From an uncultured Tolumonas sp. (lineage in GTDB: Bacteria; Pseudomonadota; Gammaproteobacteria; Enterobacterales; Aeromonadaceae): 64,000 nucleotides of DNA. The stretch is taken from assembly GCF_963678185.1 (NCBI RefSeq), contig NZ_OY782757.1, positions 2,942,001-3,006,000 of the forward strand, given 5' to 3'. Of this stretch, positions 16,715 through 25,909 are shown in pieces. The notes beneath the pieces were generated by a model. The model did not search any database. It was given only the letters and a program-made list of their open reading frames with translations, and was not told the DNA's origin. The first letter of the stretch is position 1, and each line of letters starts with the position of its first letter. The translations under genes and the position numbers were made by a program.

Positions 16715-18160
16715 ATGACTATGCGCATTACCTTACCTGATTTTTCTGCTGCCCGCGTGTTAGTGGTGGGCGATATTATGTTGGATCGCTATTGGAGTGG
16801 TCCGACCCGTCGTATTTCACCAGAAGCGCCGGTGCCGGTGGTGAAGGTCGAAAAAAATGAAGATCGTCCGGGTGGTGCGGCTAACGTGGCGCTAAATATA
16901 GCTGCTTTGGGCGGGCAAACCACATTGCTGGGTTTTGTTGGTCAAGATGAAGCAGCCGATTGTCTGGAAGCGAAGCTGGCGGGTCATAAAGTTAACTCTG
17001 ATCTGGTGAAGGTTGCTGATCTACCGACTATCACCAAACTGCGTATTCTCAGCGGAAATCAGCAGCTGATCCGTCTGGATTTTGAGGATTCGTTTTCTAC
17101 TGCAGACCCCGCGCCATTATTGGCAAAACTGGATGCGGCATTACCGAGTTTTAATGTCTTGATCCTGTCTGATTACGCCAAAGGCGCATTGACCTGCGTG
17201 CGGGAAATCATTCAGTTGGCGCGCAAACATCAGGTGCCAGTACTGATTGATCCGAAGGGTGATAGCTTTGAAAAATACCGTGGTGCAACCTTAATCAAAC
17301 CGAATATGGTGGAATTTGAAGCCATCGTCGGTAAGGTTAAAAACGAAGAAGATTTGATCGCTAAAGGTCAGGCCTTACTGCAAGAGCTGGATCTGGAAGC
17401 CTTGCTGGTGACGCGATCTGAGCACGGGATGTTGTTGCTGCGTAAAAATGGGGCGGTGTTAACACTGCATACGCAAGCGCGTGAAGTGTTTGATGTCACC
17501 GGTGCTGGCGACACGGTCGTTGGTTCTTTAGCCACAGCCCTGTCGGCCGGTAAATCTCTGGAAGAGGCCTGTGCCATCGCCAATAGTGCTGCAGGGGTAG
17601 TGGTTGCCAAACTGGGTACTTCCACCGTCAGCCCGCAAGAGCTGGCGCAGGCACTGCATGAACATAGCAGCACTGAGCAGGCATTTGGCGTGATGAGTGA
17701 AGCCGAGCTAAAAACTGCCGTGTTAGCAGCGCGGCGTCGCGGTGAAAAGATCGTGATGACCAATGGTTGTTTCGACATTCTGCATGCCGGCCATGTCTCT
17801 TATCTGAAAGCAGCACATAAACTGGGCGATCGTCTGATCGTGGCGGTGAACACCGATGCATCGGTGCGTCGTCTGAAAGGTGAAAAACGACCGATCGTGC
17901 CGGAAGAGCAACGTATGGCGGTATTGGCTGGTCTGGACTCAGTCGATTGGGTAGTGCCATTTAGCGAAGATACCCCACAACGTGTTATTGCAGCAATCCT
18001 GCCGGATCTATTAGTGAAAGGTGGTGATTATCAGCCACAAGATATTGCCGGTTACGCAGAGGTCACTGCAAACGGTGGTGAAGTGCGGGTGTTGCACTTT
18101 GAAGACGGTTGCTCCACCAGCAATATCGTGAAAACCATCATCGAACGCGAATGTAAATAA
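16715..18160 (+). CDS. hldE: Bifunctional heptose-7-phosphate kinase / adenylyltransferase HldE
   Basis: Makes ADP-heptose for the LPS inner core. The N-terminal ribokinase-type domain (about residues 10-320) has the [10 protein letters not shown] start and the GAGDTVVG catalytic motif. The C-terminal nucleotidyltransferase domain (about 345-480) has [16 protein letters not shown] with the HxGH signature. At 481 aa it fits the family. Possible starts are GTG 16706, ATG 16715 and ATG 16721; 16715 is best spaced from the GAG at 16704-16706, while 16721 matches the E. coli N terminus. Confidence 0.94.
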   Translation: MTMRITLPDFSAARVLVVGDIMLDRYWSGPTRRISPEAPVPVVKVEKNEDRPGGAANVALNIAALGGQTTLLGFVGQDEAADCLEAKLAGHKVNSDLVKVADLPTITKLRILSGNQQLIRLDFEDSFSTADPAPLLAKLDAALPSFNVLILSDYAKGALTCVREIIQLARKHQVPVLIDPKGDSFEKYRGATLIKPNMVEFEAIVGKVKNEEDLIAKGQALLQELDLEALLVTRSEHGMLLLRKNGAVLTLHTQAREVFDVTGAGDTVVGSLATALSAGKSLEEACAIANSAAGVVVAKLGTSTVSPQELAQALHEHSSTEQAFGVMSEAELKTAVLAARRRGEKIVMTNGCFDILHAGHVSYLKAAHKLGDRLIVAVNTDASVRRLKGEKRPIVPEEQRMAVLAGLDSVDWVVPFSEDTPQRVIAAILPDLLVKGGDYQPQDIAGYAEVTANGGEVRVLHFEDGCSTSNIVKTIIERECK

Positions 18161-18167
18161 ACCTGCA

Positions 18168-18198
18168 CGACATCCTGCTTCAGCGGGGCAGGATGTCG
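18168..18198 (+). terminator. Stem-loop after hldE
   Basis: Perfect 11-bp stem CGACATCCTGC / GCAGGATGTCG with a nine-base loop. Only CAATTTG follows, so termination efficiency is uncertain. Confidence 0.55.
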
Positions 18199-18277
18199 CA
18201 ATTTGTCACACTTGTGGCATAGCTTTGCCAATTCTCTTTGCTTAACTAAAGATATTCTAATTCAACGGATATCTTTC

Positions 18278-19552
18278 ATGCGTTATCTCACTCTTCTGCT
18301 TTTGCTTTGCTTGTCCGTTTGGGGGCTGGCATTGCCATCCGGTGCCCTGGAACAGGGTTTTATGTTCTGGCGTAATCAAGGTATCAATTTATCCGGTTTG
18401 ATTGCTGTTGCCCTGATGGGCGCATTGATCTTGATGGCAACGCGTCCGCACTGGCTGGAACAACGCCTGGGCGGACTGGATCATCTATATCAGCTACATA
18501 AATGGAGCGGGATCACGGCGGGTTCCATGGTGTTGTTGCATTGGTTGCTGACCAAATCACCTCGCTGGCTGACCGATTGGGGCTTACTGCAACTCGGGCC
18601 AAGACCGGCAGGCGCACATGTGCCAGACGCCTGGCGTGGTATTGCCAAAGATGCCGGCGAATACTGCTTCTATGCCATGATCCTATTTCTGATTATCAGT
18701 CTGGTGAAAGTGCTGCCGTATGGCCGTTTCCGTCAGATCCACAAAGTGGGTGCCGTGCTGTTTTTGTTGGCGGCGTTTCATAGTGTCTATCTGTTACCTG
18801 ACCAACTCCGTTGGGCGCCGTTTGGTCTGCTGACATTAACAGTGAGTGTGCTGGGTAGTCTGGCGGCACTGTGGAGCCTGTTTGGGCAAAGCGGTCGTAT
18901 GCAGCGCTATCCGGGGCAGGTGTATGCCATCCACCGACATGAAGGTAATGTGCTTGAGCTGGAAATTACCTTACCAACCGATTTTCACGACGAATATTTA
19001 CCGGGTCAGTTTGCCTTATTGACCTTTGAACAGCAGGAAGGGGCACACCCGTTTACCATCGTGCGGGAAGATGTGCAAAATGGCAGCATTACTTTTGCCA
19101 TCAAGGCCTTGGGCGATTACACCCGTCAGTTGGCCACACAAATTCAGCTTGGTGATCCAGTGACTATTGAAGGGCCGTATGGACGGTTCGTGTTGCCAGA
19201 ATCAAAATCACAGGAATATTGGATCGCAGGGGGTATTGGCATTACGCCGTTTATTGCCTGGTTGGAGGGCTTGGCAGCAGAAGGCGAACGTCGTCCAGCG
19301 GCGCATCTGTATTATTGTGTGAATAGCCAGCAAGAAATTTTGTTTGCCGAACGGTTACAACAACTGGCGAAGTTGACTGGCGTCAAAGTCACCATAGTCG
19401 ATCGTCAAACCGATGGTTTTTTGGATGCGTCTCGGCTGAATATTGATGAAGACACGCAATTGTGGTTTTGTGGTCCGAAAGGGATGCGCACCATGTTGTT
19501 AACCCATGTGCCTGCAGCGCAGCTGCACTATGAGCAGTTTGATTTTCGCTGA
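18278..19552 (+). CDS. Ferric-reductase-like transmembrane flavocytochrome
   Basis: A 424-aa membrane oxidoreductase predicted to pass electrons from NAD(P)H through FAD to haem and an outside acceptor. The N-terminal half (about residues 1-210) is a ferric-reductase-like haem domain with about six membrane segments and histidines in HKWSG, VLLHW, QIHKVGA and AFHSVYL. The C-terminal half has an FAD-binding barrel (HPFTIV) and a NAD-binding fold (AGGIGITPF, LWFCGPKGM). The ATG at 18278 was chosen because it opens the first membrane segment; an upstream extension has no support. Natural acceptor unknown. Its stop codon abuts repeat copy 2. Confidence 0.8.
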   Translation: MRYLTLLLLLCLSVWGLALPSGALEQGFMFWRNQGINLSGLIAVALMGALILMATRPHWLEQRLGGLDHLYQLHKWSGITAGSMVLLHWLLTKSPRWLTDWGLLQLGPRPAGAHVPDAWRGIAKDAGEYCFYAMILFLIISLVKVLPYGRFRQIHKVGAVLFLLAAFHSVYLLPDQLRWAPFGLLTLTVSVLGSLAALWSLFGQSGRMQRYPGQVYAIHRHEGNVLELEITLPTDFHDEYLPGQFALLTFEQQEGAHPFTIVREDVQNGSITFAIKALGDYTRQLATQIQLGDPVTIEGPYGRFVLPESKSQEYWIAGGIGITPFIAWLEGLAAEGERRPAAHLYYCVNSQQEILFAERLQQLAKLTGVKVTIVDRQTDGFLDASRLNIDEDTQLWFCGPKGMRTMLLTHVPAAQLHYEQFDFR

Positions 19553-19554
19553 TG

Positions 19555-19677
19555 TACCCTTCCCACTTGAAGCTGCAGCGGTGTTGGCTACGTTCATGAG
19601 CCCCAATCACATAGTTTATCTATGTGATTGGGGCTCATTCACTTGCCGCCTACCTGCAACTCCAAGTAGTTTGGGTA
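19555..19677. repeat. ERIC/YPAL-like palindromic repeat, copy 2
   Basis: A 123-bp element with TACCC/GGGTA ends. A perfect 19-bp inverted core (19596-19614 and 19620-19638, containing CCCCAATCACATAG) encloses a five-base loop. Outer arms are ACTTGAAGCTGCAG and CTGCAACTCCAAGT. It lies between the convergent flavocytochrome and tehA genes, three bases after a stop codon. The architecture (ends, inner palindrome, ~125 bp, intergenic) is that of ERIC and Yersinia YPAL elements. Confidence 0.85.
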
Positions 19678-19711
19678 TGCATGGGTCAATTTAGTGGGAT
19701 ATTGAGCAGCC

Positions 19712-20662
19712 TTATTTGGCGGCTTTGCCATATAACTGCCCACGGAATAACAGCTGCAGTGTTCGCCATGCCAGATAACCAATAAACAGATTGGCACCGA
19801 TAAATATCGGAATGGATAACCATTGCGCAGCAGGCAATCCGGCGGCCGCCAGTTTTAACCCGCTCACGGTGGTCGCGGCAACGCCGAACGTATACGCCCA
19901 GTAGGAAGGTGCAAACGCTTGTGCACCCAACCAGCTGCCGAGGCGCAAACCCAGCAACAACTGGAATAATCCATAGCCCCATAACATCAACAACCACGGT
20001 GCGGTGCTGCCCGGCATTAACAATAAACTGGCCATCGCGCAGACTACGGGTGGTGCAAACTGAATACCAAGCAGTGGCCGTTGCGCGACCGGCATGGTTT
20101 TCGGATGCCATAACCGTTGAATGATCAAGGATTCCAATGCCAGCCAGGAAAACACGCCGGCGCCGAGAAACAGCCAGCCCCAGTCGGCATGACTTAAGGC
20201 ACCCAAAGCCGCAGCACTGGTAAAATTACCAGCCACAGTCGGTAAGTAGAGGGTTGGTGCGGTGTCGAGCGTATCACGCCCGCCTTGCCAGAGCGTGCCG
20301 GTGTGCCATAACGCAAACATCAGATGCCAGCAGATGCCTGTGGCGGTCAATATTGCTGCCGCTGTGTGGGAATAAGGCAAGACGGCCAACACAATCAATA
20401 AAGTGGAAACACCAAGCAAGGCGGGCGTGCCACCTTGTACCGGATGCAGAAATTCCGCCCGCACCAGATCAAAATGGCGCATGGCCTGCCAGATGTAACC
20501 CAGCAGTAATACGGCCCAGACTAAGCCGGCCAGCAAGAGCAGGCTTTCGCCAATCAGGTGTGGCAATTGCCAAAGTTGTGCCGCAATGCGCCAGGCTTGC
20601 CCGAGACCGGACAAGCCTAACACCATACCGAAGAAAGAAGCGGGGATCAGTTTTTGAGTCAT
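19712..20662 (-). CDS. tehA: TehA-type tellurite-resistance / dicarboxylate transporter family protein
   Basis: A 316-aa protein with about ten membrane segments of the TehA/SLAC1 family. The blocks PASFFGMVLGLSGLGQAWR, YLPTVAGNFTSAAALGAL and FLGAGVFSWLALE match E. coli TehA closely. TehA is a channel-like protein that confers tellurite resistance when overproduced; its normal substrate is unsettled. The ATG overlaps the tolC stop (TAATG), so it is translated as the last gene of the efflux operon. That link to an efflux system is unusual. Confidence 0.88.
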   Translation of the reverse strand: MTQKLIPASFFGMVLGLSGLGQAWRIAAQLWQLPHLIGESLLLLAGLVWAVLLLGYIWQAMRHFDLVRAEFLHPVQGGTPALLGVSTLLIVLAVLPYSHTAAAILTATGICWHLMFALWHTGTLWQGGRDTLDTAPTLYLPTVAGNFTSAAALGALSHADWGWLFLGAGVFSWLALESLIIQRLWHPKTMPVAQRPLLGIQFAPPVVCAMASLLLMPGSTAPWLLMLWGYGLFQLLLGLRLGSWLGAQAFAPSYWAYTFGVAATTVSGLKLAAAGLPAAQWLSIPIFIGANLFIGYLAWRTLQLLFRGQLYGKAAK

Positions 20663-21990
20663 TACTTTTTCGCCATCAGCCCTTGGTTTATATCCAGCAG
20701 ATCCTGCTCGGATAATGTTCCGGCGGTTTGTTTCAGTTGAAGTGTACTCAGAATGTAGTTGTAACGAGCATCCGAGAGTTTTTGTTTGGCGGAATACAGT
20801 TTGCTGGTGGCATTCAGCACATCGACGATGGTGCGAGTGCCGACCTGATAACCGGCTTGTGTGGCCGTCAGGGCACTATCGGCAGAAATCACTGATTGCT
20901 GATAGGCTTTAATGGTGCCAATGCTGGCAAACACATTGTTGTAGTTTTTATACAAATCGGCCTGCATGCTGCGGTAGGTTTTCTCCAGATTTTCACTGGC
21001 GGCGACATAGTTAAACTGTGCCTGTTTGACCTGCGATTGTGTCGCGCCACCGGAATACAGCGGTAGGTTAAACTGTAGGCCAATGGTGCCTTCGTTCAGC
21101 GTGCCATCTTCTTTCGAGGTCGTATTTTTTTCATAGTTGGTGTAATTCGAATTTGCACCCAGTTTCAGATCCAGCGTTGGCATATGACCCGCTTTTGCCA
21201 GATCGATCTGCTGTTTGGCGACATCCTTACTAATACGCAACTGGTTTAAGGTCAGGCTATGGTCTTGCGCATCTTTCAGCCATTGGTCCGCACTTTGTGC
21301 CATCGGACTTGGGCTAAAACGCTCAGTGTTTAGCACATCCAGAAAACGATGTTCATTACCGGTAAGCTGACGTAATGATTCAAAGCTGTTGGCCAGCGTA
21401 TTTTGCGCATTAATACTGTCTGCCACGGCTAAATCATGTGCTGCTTTGGCTTCCTGCACATCGGTAATGGCCGTCATACCGACATTAAAACGTTGCTGTG
21501 TTTCATCTAACTGGCGTTGTAAGGCTTTTTCATTCGCATTGGTGTATTCCAGCGAATCTTGCGCCGCTAAGACACTGAAATAGGCCTGGGCGGTACGCAA
21601 CATCAAACCTTGTTTCTCGATGCTGAGTGCCACATCACTGCTCATTGCTTGTTTGCTGGTAATGTCTGAATTCATCCAGACTGACTCACGGAACAACGCC
21701 TGCGTCAGTGACAAACCTGCGCCGGCGGTGCGGGCCGTTAATTGATCGTCATTATTGGTTTTTTGATAACCGCTGCTGGCGCTTAAGCCAATTTGTGGCA
21801 GTTTAGCGGCATCGGCTTCATTGATTTTCTCAAATGCTGCATCGCGTTGTGCCTGTGTTTGCTGCAGTTGTGGATCTTTTTCCTGCGCCTGATGATAGAT
21901 ATCGAGCAGGCTTTCTGCGTATGCCAGTGGTGACAGGCCGAACAGGATCAAAACCGATAATAACGATTTTTTCATCAGAACTTTTTTCAT
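20662..21990 (-). CDS. tolC: Outer-membrane efflux channel TolC
   Basis: A 442-aa trimeric outer-membrane channel for type I secretion and drug efflux. A signal peptide ends at LAYA, followed by the ESLLDIYHQAQEKDPQLQ start of mature TolC and two OEP repeats (about 25-220 and 235-430). The mature start and the position near nudF match the housekeeping TolC of enterobacteria. ATG 21990 was chosen; ATG 21975 is also possible and keeps the signal peptide. It follows the ABC permease by 16 bases and overlaps tehA. Confidence 0.9.
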   Translation of the reverse strand: MKKVLMKKSLLSVLILFGLSPLAYAESLLDIYHQAQEKDPQLQQTQAQRDAAFEKINEADAAKLPQIGLSASSGYQKTNNDDQLTARTAGAGLSLTQALFRESVWMNSDITSKQAMSSDVALSIEKQGLMLRTAQAYFSVLAAQDSLEYTNANEKALQRQLDETQQRFNVGMTAITDVQEAKAAHDLAVADSINAQNTLANSFESLRQLTGNEHRFLDVLNTERFSPSPMAQSADQWLKDAQDHSLTLNQLRISKDVAKQQIDLAKAGHMPTLDLKLGANSNYTNYEKNTTSKEDGTLNEGTIGLQFNLPLYSGGATQSQVKQAQFNYVAASENLEKTYRSMQADLYKNYNNVFASIGTIKAYQQSVISADSALTATQAGYQVGTRTIVDVLNATSKLYSAKQKLSDARYNYILSTLQLKQTAGTLSEQDLLDINQGLMAKK

Positions 21991-22006
21991 CAAAACTGTA
22001 CCCCAG

Positions 22007-23143
22007 TTAGTCGAGTGTTTTCCGGAAGCGCAGTACGCCCAGTAATAACATCGTGAATAAAAACAACAGTAATGGCCACAGATGCGGCCACATCTCGATC
22101 ACGCTATTGCCTTTCAGCATAATCCCACGGATCAGGCGAATAAAGTGTGTCAGCGGTAATAACTCACCAATACGTTGTGCCCATTCGGGCATACCGCGGA
22201 ATGGAAACATAAAACCGGATAACAGCATGGATGGCAGAAAAAAGAAAAATGTCATCTGCATGGCTTGGGTCTGGTTGCGTGCCACGCTGGAAATGGTGAT
22301 CCCAACACTCAGATTTGCTGCGATAAATACCAGAATTCCCAGAAATAACCAACTGGCGGGGCCGACAAAAGGCACGGCAAATAATAATCGTGCCGCAATC
22401 AAGATCACGCCAACCTGCACAAAACCAATCAACACATACGGCAGGATTTTCCCCAGCATCACCTCCAGCGGGCGTACCGGCGTGGCCAGCAGATTCTCCA
22501 TGGTGCCACGTTCCACTTCACGCGTTACCGCCAAAGCTGTCATCATGATCATGGTCATCGTCAGGATCACGCCCATCAGGCCTGGCACAATGTTGTATTG
22601 CGTCAGCCCTTCGGGGTTAAACCGCCGTTGGATCACCAGCTCATACGGTTGTGTTTTAGCGTTGAGATAACTCAGTGTGCCGGTCAGTTCATGCTGCAAC
22701 CATTGCTGGCTGAGCTGCTGTAAAGCGCCGATGGCATTGGCGGTGGCGGAAGGGTCGGTTGCATCGGCGGCCACTAACAGTTGCGGACGTTCACCGCGCT
22801 GCAGCTGTTTGGCAAAACCCGCCGGGATCACGACGGCAAACTGCGCATCACCTTCCTCCAGCCAACGATCGGCTTCGGCATCACTCAAATCGGTGGCAAC
22901 CAGCTGGAAATAACCGCTATTTTCGAGGCTTTGTACAATGGCACGAGTAAAGGGGGTTTGTTCATGCGCAACAATCACGGTCGGCAGATGTTTCGGATCA
23001 CCGTTGATGGCATAACCAAATAACACCAGCTGGATCAATGGAATGCCCAGCATCATCGCAAAGGTTAGTCGATCTCGGCGTAGCTGAATAAACTCTTTGG
23101 CGATCATCGCCAGCAAACGGTGCCAGCTTAATATCTGATTCAT
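22007..23143 (-). CDS. ABC-2 type efflux permease
   Basis: A 378-aa inner-membrane permease of the YhiB/YbhS-YbhR type. It has one N-terminal membrane segment (LGIPLIQLVLFGYAIN), a large periplasmic domain (about 50-175) and five C-terminal segments starting at VPGLMGVILTMTMIMM, with the ABC-2 motif EVERGTMENLLATPVRPLE. One permease gene suggests a homodimer. The ATG at 23143 has GAAGG just upstream; an earlier frame to 23164 adds seven residues. Operon member between the ATPase gene and tolC. Confidence 0.85.
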   Translation of the reverse strand: MNQILSWHRLLAMIAKEFIQLRRDRLTFAMMLGIPLIQLVLFGYAINGDPKHLPTVIVAHEQTPFTRAIVQSLENSGYFQLVATDLSDAEADRWLEEGDAQFAVVIPAGFAKQLQRGERPQLLVAADATDPSATANAIGALQQLSQQWLQHELTGTLSYLNAKTQPYELVIQRRFNPEGLTQYNIVPGLMGVILTMTMIMMTALAVTREVERGTMENLLATPVRPLEVMLGKILPYVLIGFVQVGVILIAARLLFAVPFVGPASWLFLGILVFIAANLSVGITISSVARNQTQAMQMTFFFFLPSMLLSGFMFPFRGMPEWAQRIGELLPLTHFIRLIRGIMLKGNSVIEMWPHLWPLLLFLFTMLLLGVLRFRKTLD

Positions 23144-23166
23144 AAGCCCTTCTTTCATCAGCATTT

Positions 23167-24093
23167 CTAGCGGAAATTATCCTGACTTTGCTGCATCAGA
23201 TGAATGAACACATCTTCCAGTTGTGGTGTGATCAACTGCCAATGCAGATCGCTGCGCTGCCGGAATGGCGCTATCGCCTGCGCTAATGTTTCGGCATCTA
23301 AGCCATTGATGTGCAAGCTAGTGCCAAACCTCGTGATCAGTGCGATGGCAGGGTGATTTTGTAACACTGGCAGCAACTCATCGACCCGACCTTCCACTTG
23401 CCAGGTGATAAACTGACTCTGTTGGATCAACTCACGCGGCGTGCCGCAAGCCAGCAGCTTACCGTAGGCGATATAACCTAAACGATGACAGCGCTCAGCT
23501 TCATCCATGTAATGGGTCGACACCAGCACCGTCATACCACCGGCGGCTAATTCATGGATCTCATCCCAGAAATCGCGGCGTGCTTTCGGGTCAACGCCGG
23601 CGGTAGGTTCATCCAGCAACAGCAACTGTGGTTCGTGCAACATACAAGCGGCCAGCGCCAGCCGTTGTTTCCAGCCACCCGATAACGTGCCCGCCAGTTG
23701 GTTTTGTCGCCCCGCAAGGCCCAGACGTTCCAGCGCCTGCTGCACGCGGGGTTTGCGTTCCTTCATGCCATAAATACGAGCGATGAAATCGAGATTTTCG
23801 CGCAAACTCAAATCGTCATATAAGCCAAAGCGTTGTGTCATGTAACCGACGTGTCGTTTGATCTCGATGGCTTGTTGGGTAATGTCATAACCCAGCGTAT
23901 GACCGGAACCACTGTCGGGTGTCAATAATCCGCACATCATACGGATCGATGTGGTTTTACCACTGCCGTTCGGCCCGAGAAAACCGTAGATCTCGCCACG
24001 TCGCACCTGCATTGATAGGTTATCGACCACTAGTTTATCGCCAAAACTTTTGTTTAAGCCTTGCACATCAATGATCCAATTATCACTGTTCAT
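23167..24093 (-). CDS. ABC transporter ATP-binding protein (efflux)
   Basis: A 308-aa ATPase that energises the adjacent ABC-2 permease. Walker A GPNGSGKTT is at residues 40-48, with signature LSGGWKQRLALA, Walker B LLLLDEPTAGVD and the H-loop in LVSTHYMDEAERC. The C-terminal ~80 residues form the usual extension of the CcmA/YbhF group. E. coli YbhF has two ATPase domains; here there is one. Three bases separate it from the HlyD gene stop. Confidence 0.9.
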   Translation of the reverse strand: MNSDNWIIDVQGLNKSFGDKLVVDNLSMQVRRGEIYGFLGPNGSGKTTSIRMMCGLLTPDSGSGHTLGYDITQQAIEIKRHVGYMTQRFGLYDDLSLRENLDFIARIYGMKERKPRVQQALERLGLAGRQNQLAGTLSGGWKQRLALAACMLHEPQLLLLDEPTAGVDPKARRDFWDEIHELAAGGMTVLVSTHYMDEAERCHRLGYIAYGKLLACGTPRELIQQSQFITWQVEGRVDELLPVLQNHPAIALITRFGTSLHINGLDAETLAQAIAPFRQRSDLHWQLITPQLEDVFIHLMQQSQDNFR

Positions 24094-24096
24094 GGC

Positions 24097-25068
24097 TTAT
24101 TGCTCCGCTTTTGCCAGTGTCACGGCGACCGGCTGCCCCGGGTGCAACAGGAAGGTTTTGCTATCTAACGGTTTGGCTTCGACCATAAACACCAGTTTGG
24201 AACGATTCTCTTTGCTGTAGATCACCGGCGGCGTGTATTCCGCGTTGTTGGCGATAAAACTAATGCGGGCCGGGATCGGCTGGTTACAGCGATCACAACT
24301 GACATTGATGTTTTGGCCTGGCTTGAGCGTCGCCAGCGCGGCTTCCGGGATATAAAAGCGGATCTTCACCGCCTCTGGCGCTAACAGAGTCACCACGGGG
24401 GAACCGGCCGGGATCCACTCACCAACCCGATATAAAGTCTCTTCGACCCGCCCGGTTACGGGGCTGTGTGGTGAAGTTTGTGTCACCAGCCAATCGGCAT
24501 AGGTGAGCTGTGCGGCGGCTGCGGTGACGTCGGCCTGTGCTGCTTGCCGCACATCCACACGCGCAGCTTGTGCTGCCAATGCCAACTGGGCATTCAGGTC
24601 ACGCACCTTGCCTTGCGCCTGTAACTGGGTGCTGGCGGCTTGATCTAATGCGGACTGATTACTGAACCCTTGCCGGCGCAGCCGTTGTTGGCGCGAAAGT
24701 TCCTGCTCGCTCAGTCTTAGCGCCGCTTGTGCGGCACTCAATTGTGCTTGTAAGGCCGATATTTCTTCGCTGCGTTTGCCTTTATTTAAATCTGCCACCT
24801 GGGCCTGGGCTTTTTGCAGCGCTGCCGTCGCTGTTTGCTGATTACTGGTGCTCTCGTTGCTTTCCAGACGAAACAGCTGTTGACCCACGGTAACAGCTTG
24901 CCCTTCAGTCACCTGCAATTCACGCAGATATCCAGCCACTGGTGTGGCGATCCGCACGTAATCCCCTTCCACATAACCCGGCAGAGAGGTATCTGTTTCT
25001 TGCTGGCAAGCACTTAACCCGATCATGCTCAAGAATAACCAACCACACAAACCAATCATTTTACGCAT
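24097..25068 (-). CDS. HlyD-family periplasmic adaptor, lipoprotein
   Basis: A 323-aa membrane-fusion protein bridging the ABC permease and TolC. It starts with a lipoprotein signal (lipobox LSAC at about residues 18-21). A biotinyl-lipoyl-like strand pair (VEGDYVRIATPVAGYL, then AVTVGQQLF) flanks a long Gln/Ala-rich coiled coil (about 75-180), followed by a beta-barrel domain with a CDRCNQP insert. Resembles YbhG. AGGAGG lies six bases before the ATG at 25068, which overlaps the end of the TetR gene by 8 bp. Confidence 0.88.
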   Translation of the reverse strand: MRKMIGLCGWLFLSMIGLSACQQETDTSLPGYVEGDYVRIATPVAGYLRELQVTEGQAVTVGQQLFRLESNESTSNQQTATAALQKAQAQVADLNKGKRSEEISALQAQLSAAQAALRLSEQELSRQQRLRRQGFSNQSALDQAASTQLQAQGKVRDLNAQLALAAQAARVDVRQAAQADVTAAAAQLTYADWLVTQTSPHSPVTGRVEETLYRVGEWIPAGSPVVTLLAPEAVKIRFYIPEAALATLKPGQNINVSCDRCNQPIPARISFIANNAEYTPPVIYSKENRSKLVFMVEAKPLDSKTFLLHPGQPVAVTLAKAEQ

Positions 25069-25723
25069 GCGAGGCCTCCTGTAAGGCCAGCAAACCGGCC
25101 CAGCTGAAACGCACAATGTGATTTTCAATATCATCCAGCCAGCCGGAGTAAGACAGCAGGTCCGGGTTGGTTCTTAAAATAAGTGGGCGAGCCAGCACAT
25201 AGATAATGCACTGACCAAACAGACTTAACGTGCAGCGTAAGAGGGAAGTTTGATCCGCATGGGGCAGGATCTGGCGCAACAGACTGAATACTTGCTGCAT
25301 TTGCGGATATTGAAAACGTTGAAAAATATCATCCTGCGCTGCCGTTGGGTTGACCATTTCGCGCAGTATTAACTGCGCGAGTTGGCAGCCTTGGCTGTCA
25401 TCGACCATCCGTTGCAGCAAACTGTGGATCATAAAACGGAAATGTTGTTGTAACGATTGTTCGGTATCTGTCAGCAACGGTCGTTGCTGGATCGCGAGTT
25501 CCCCATGATGGCGTAATACAGCCAGATATAAGCCATCTTTGCCGCCAAAGTGATAATTGATGGCGGAAAGCCGCACACCGGCATTTTTGGCGATCTGCTG
25601 TACCCGTGCGGCACGAAAGCCTTGGTCAATAAATTCCGGTGTCGCTGCCGCGATCAGTTTCAGACGGGTTTCTTCGCCATGCGCAGTAACAGGCGGCGTG
25701 GCAATGACGGTTTGCTCTGGCAT
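25061..25723 (-). CDS. TetR-family regulator of the efflux operon (CecR/YbiH-like)
   Basis: A 220-aa repressor with an N-terminal helix-turn-helix (about residues 18-65: ARVQQIAKNAGVRLSAINYHFGGKDGLY) and an all-helical ligand domain with the character of the YbiH/CecR group (DUF1956). It is the first gene of the operon TetR-HlyD-ATPase-permease-tolC-tehA and presumably autoregulates through the two palindromes at 25735 and 25787. Overlap with the adaptor gene supports cotranscription. Ligand unknown. Confidence 0.85.
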   Translation of the reverse strand: MPEQTVIATPPVTAHGEETRLKLIAAATPEFIDQGFRAARVQQIAKNAGVRLSAINYHFGGKDGLYLAVLRHHGELAIQQRPLLTDTEQSLQQHFRFMIHSLLQRMVDDSQGCQLAQLILREMVNPTAAQDDIFQRFQYPQMQQVFSLLRQILPHADQTSLLRCTLSLFGQCIIYVLARPLILRTNPDLLSYSGWLDDIENHIVRFSWAGLLALQEASHA

Positions 25724-25734
25724 AATCGCACCAA

Positions 25735-25808
25735 ATTAGAAAACTTTTTCTAATCATTGAGCAGAAACACAACAAACGCAAGATTAGATTAGAAATTATT
25801 TTCTAATC
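25735..25808. promoter_or_regulatory. Two TetR-type operators
   Basis: ATTAGAAAA-CT-TTTTCTAAT (25735-25754, perfect) and GATTAGAAA-TTAT-TTTCTAATC (25787-25808, perfect) share the core TTAGAAA-N4-TTTCTAA and are 53 bp apart, five helical turns. They lie between the divergent TetR and nudF starts. Confidence 0.7.
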
Positions 25809-25909
25809 TGAGTGTAAATAGGAATCACTCTTGCCCCCCTGCAGGCTTCGGGGTAACCTGCTTCCTTGTTTTAAAGTCAGTACCATAAAGCCAGTACGGG
25901 AGCGTCACC

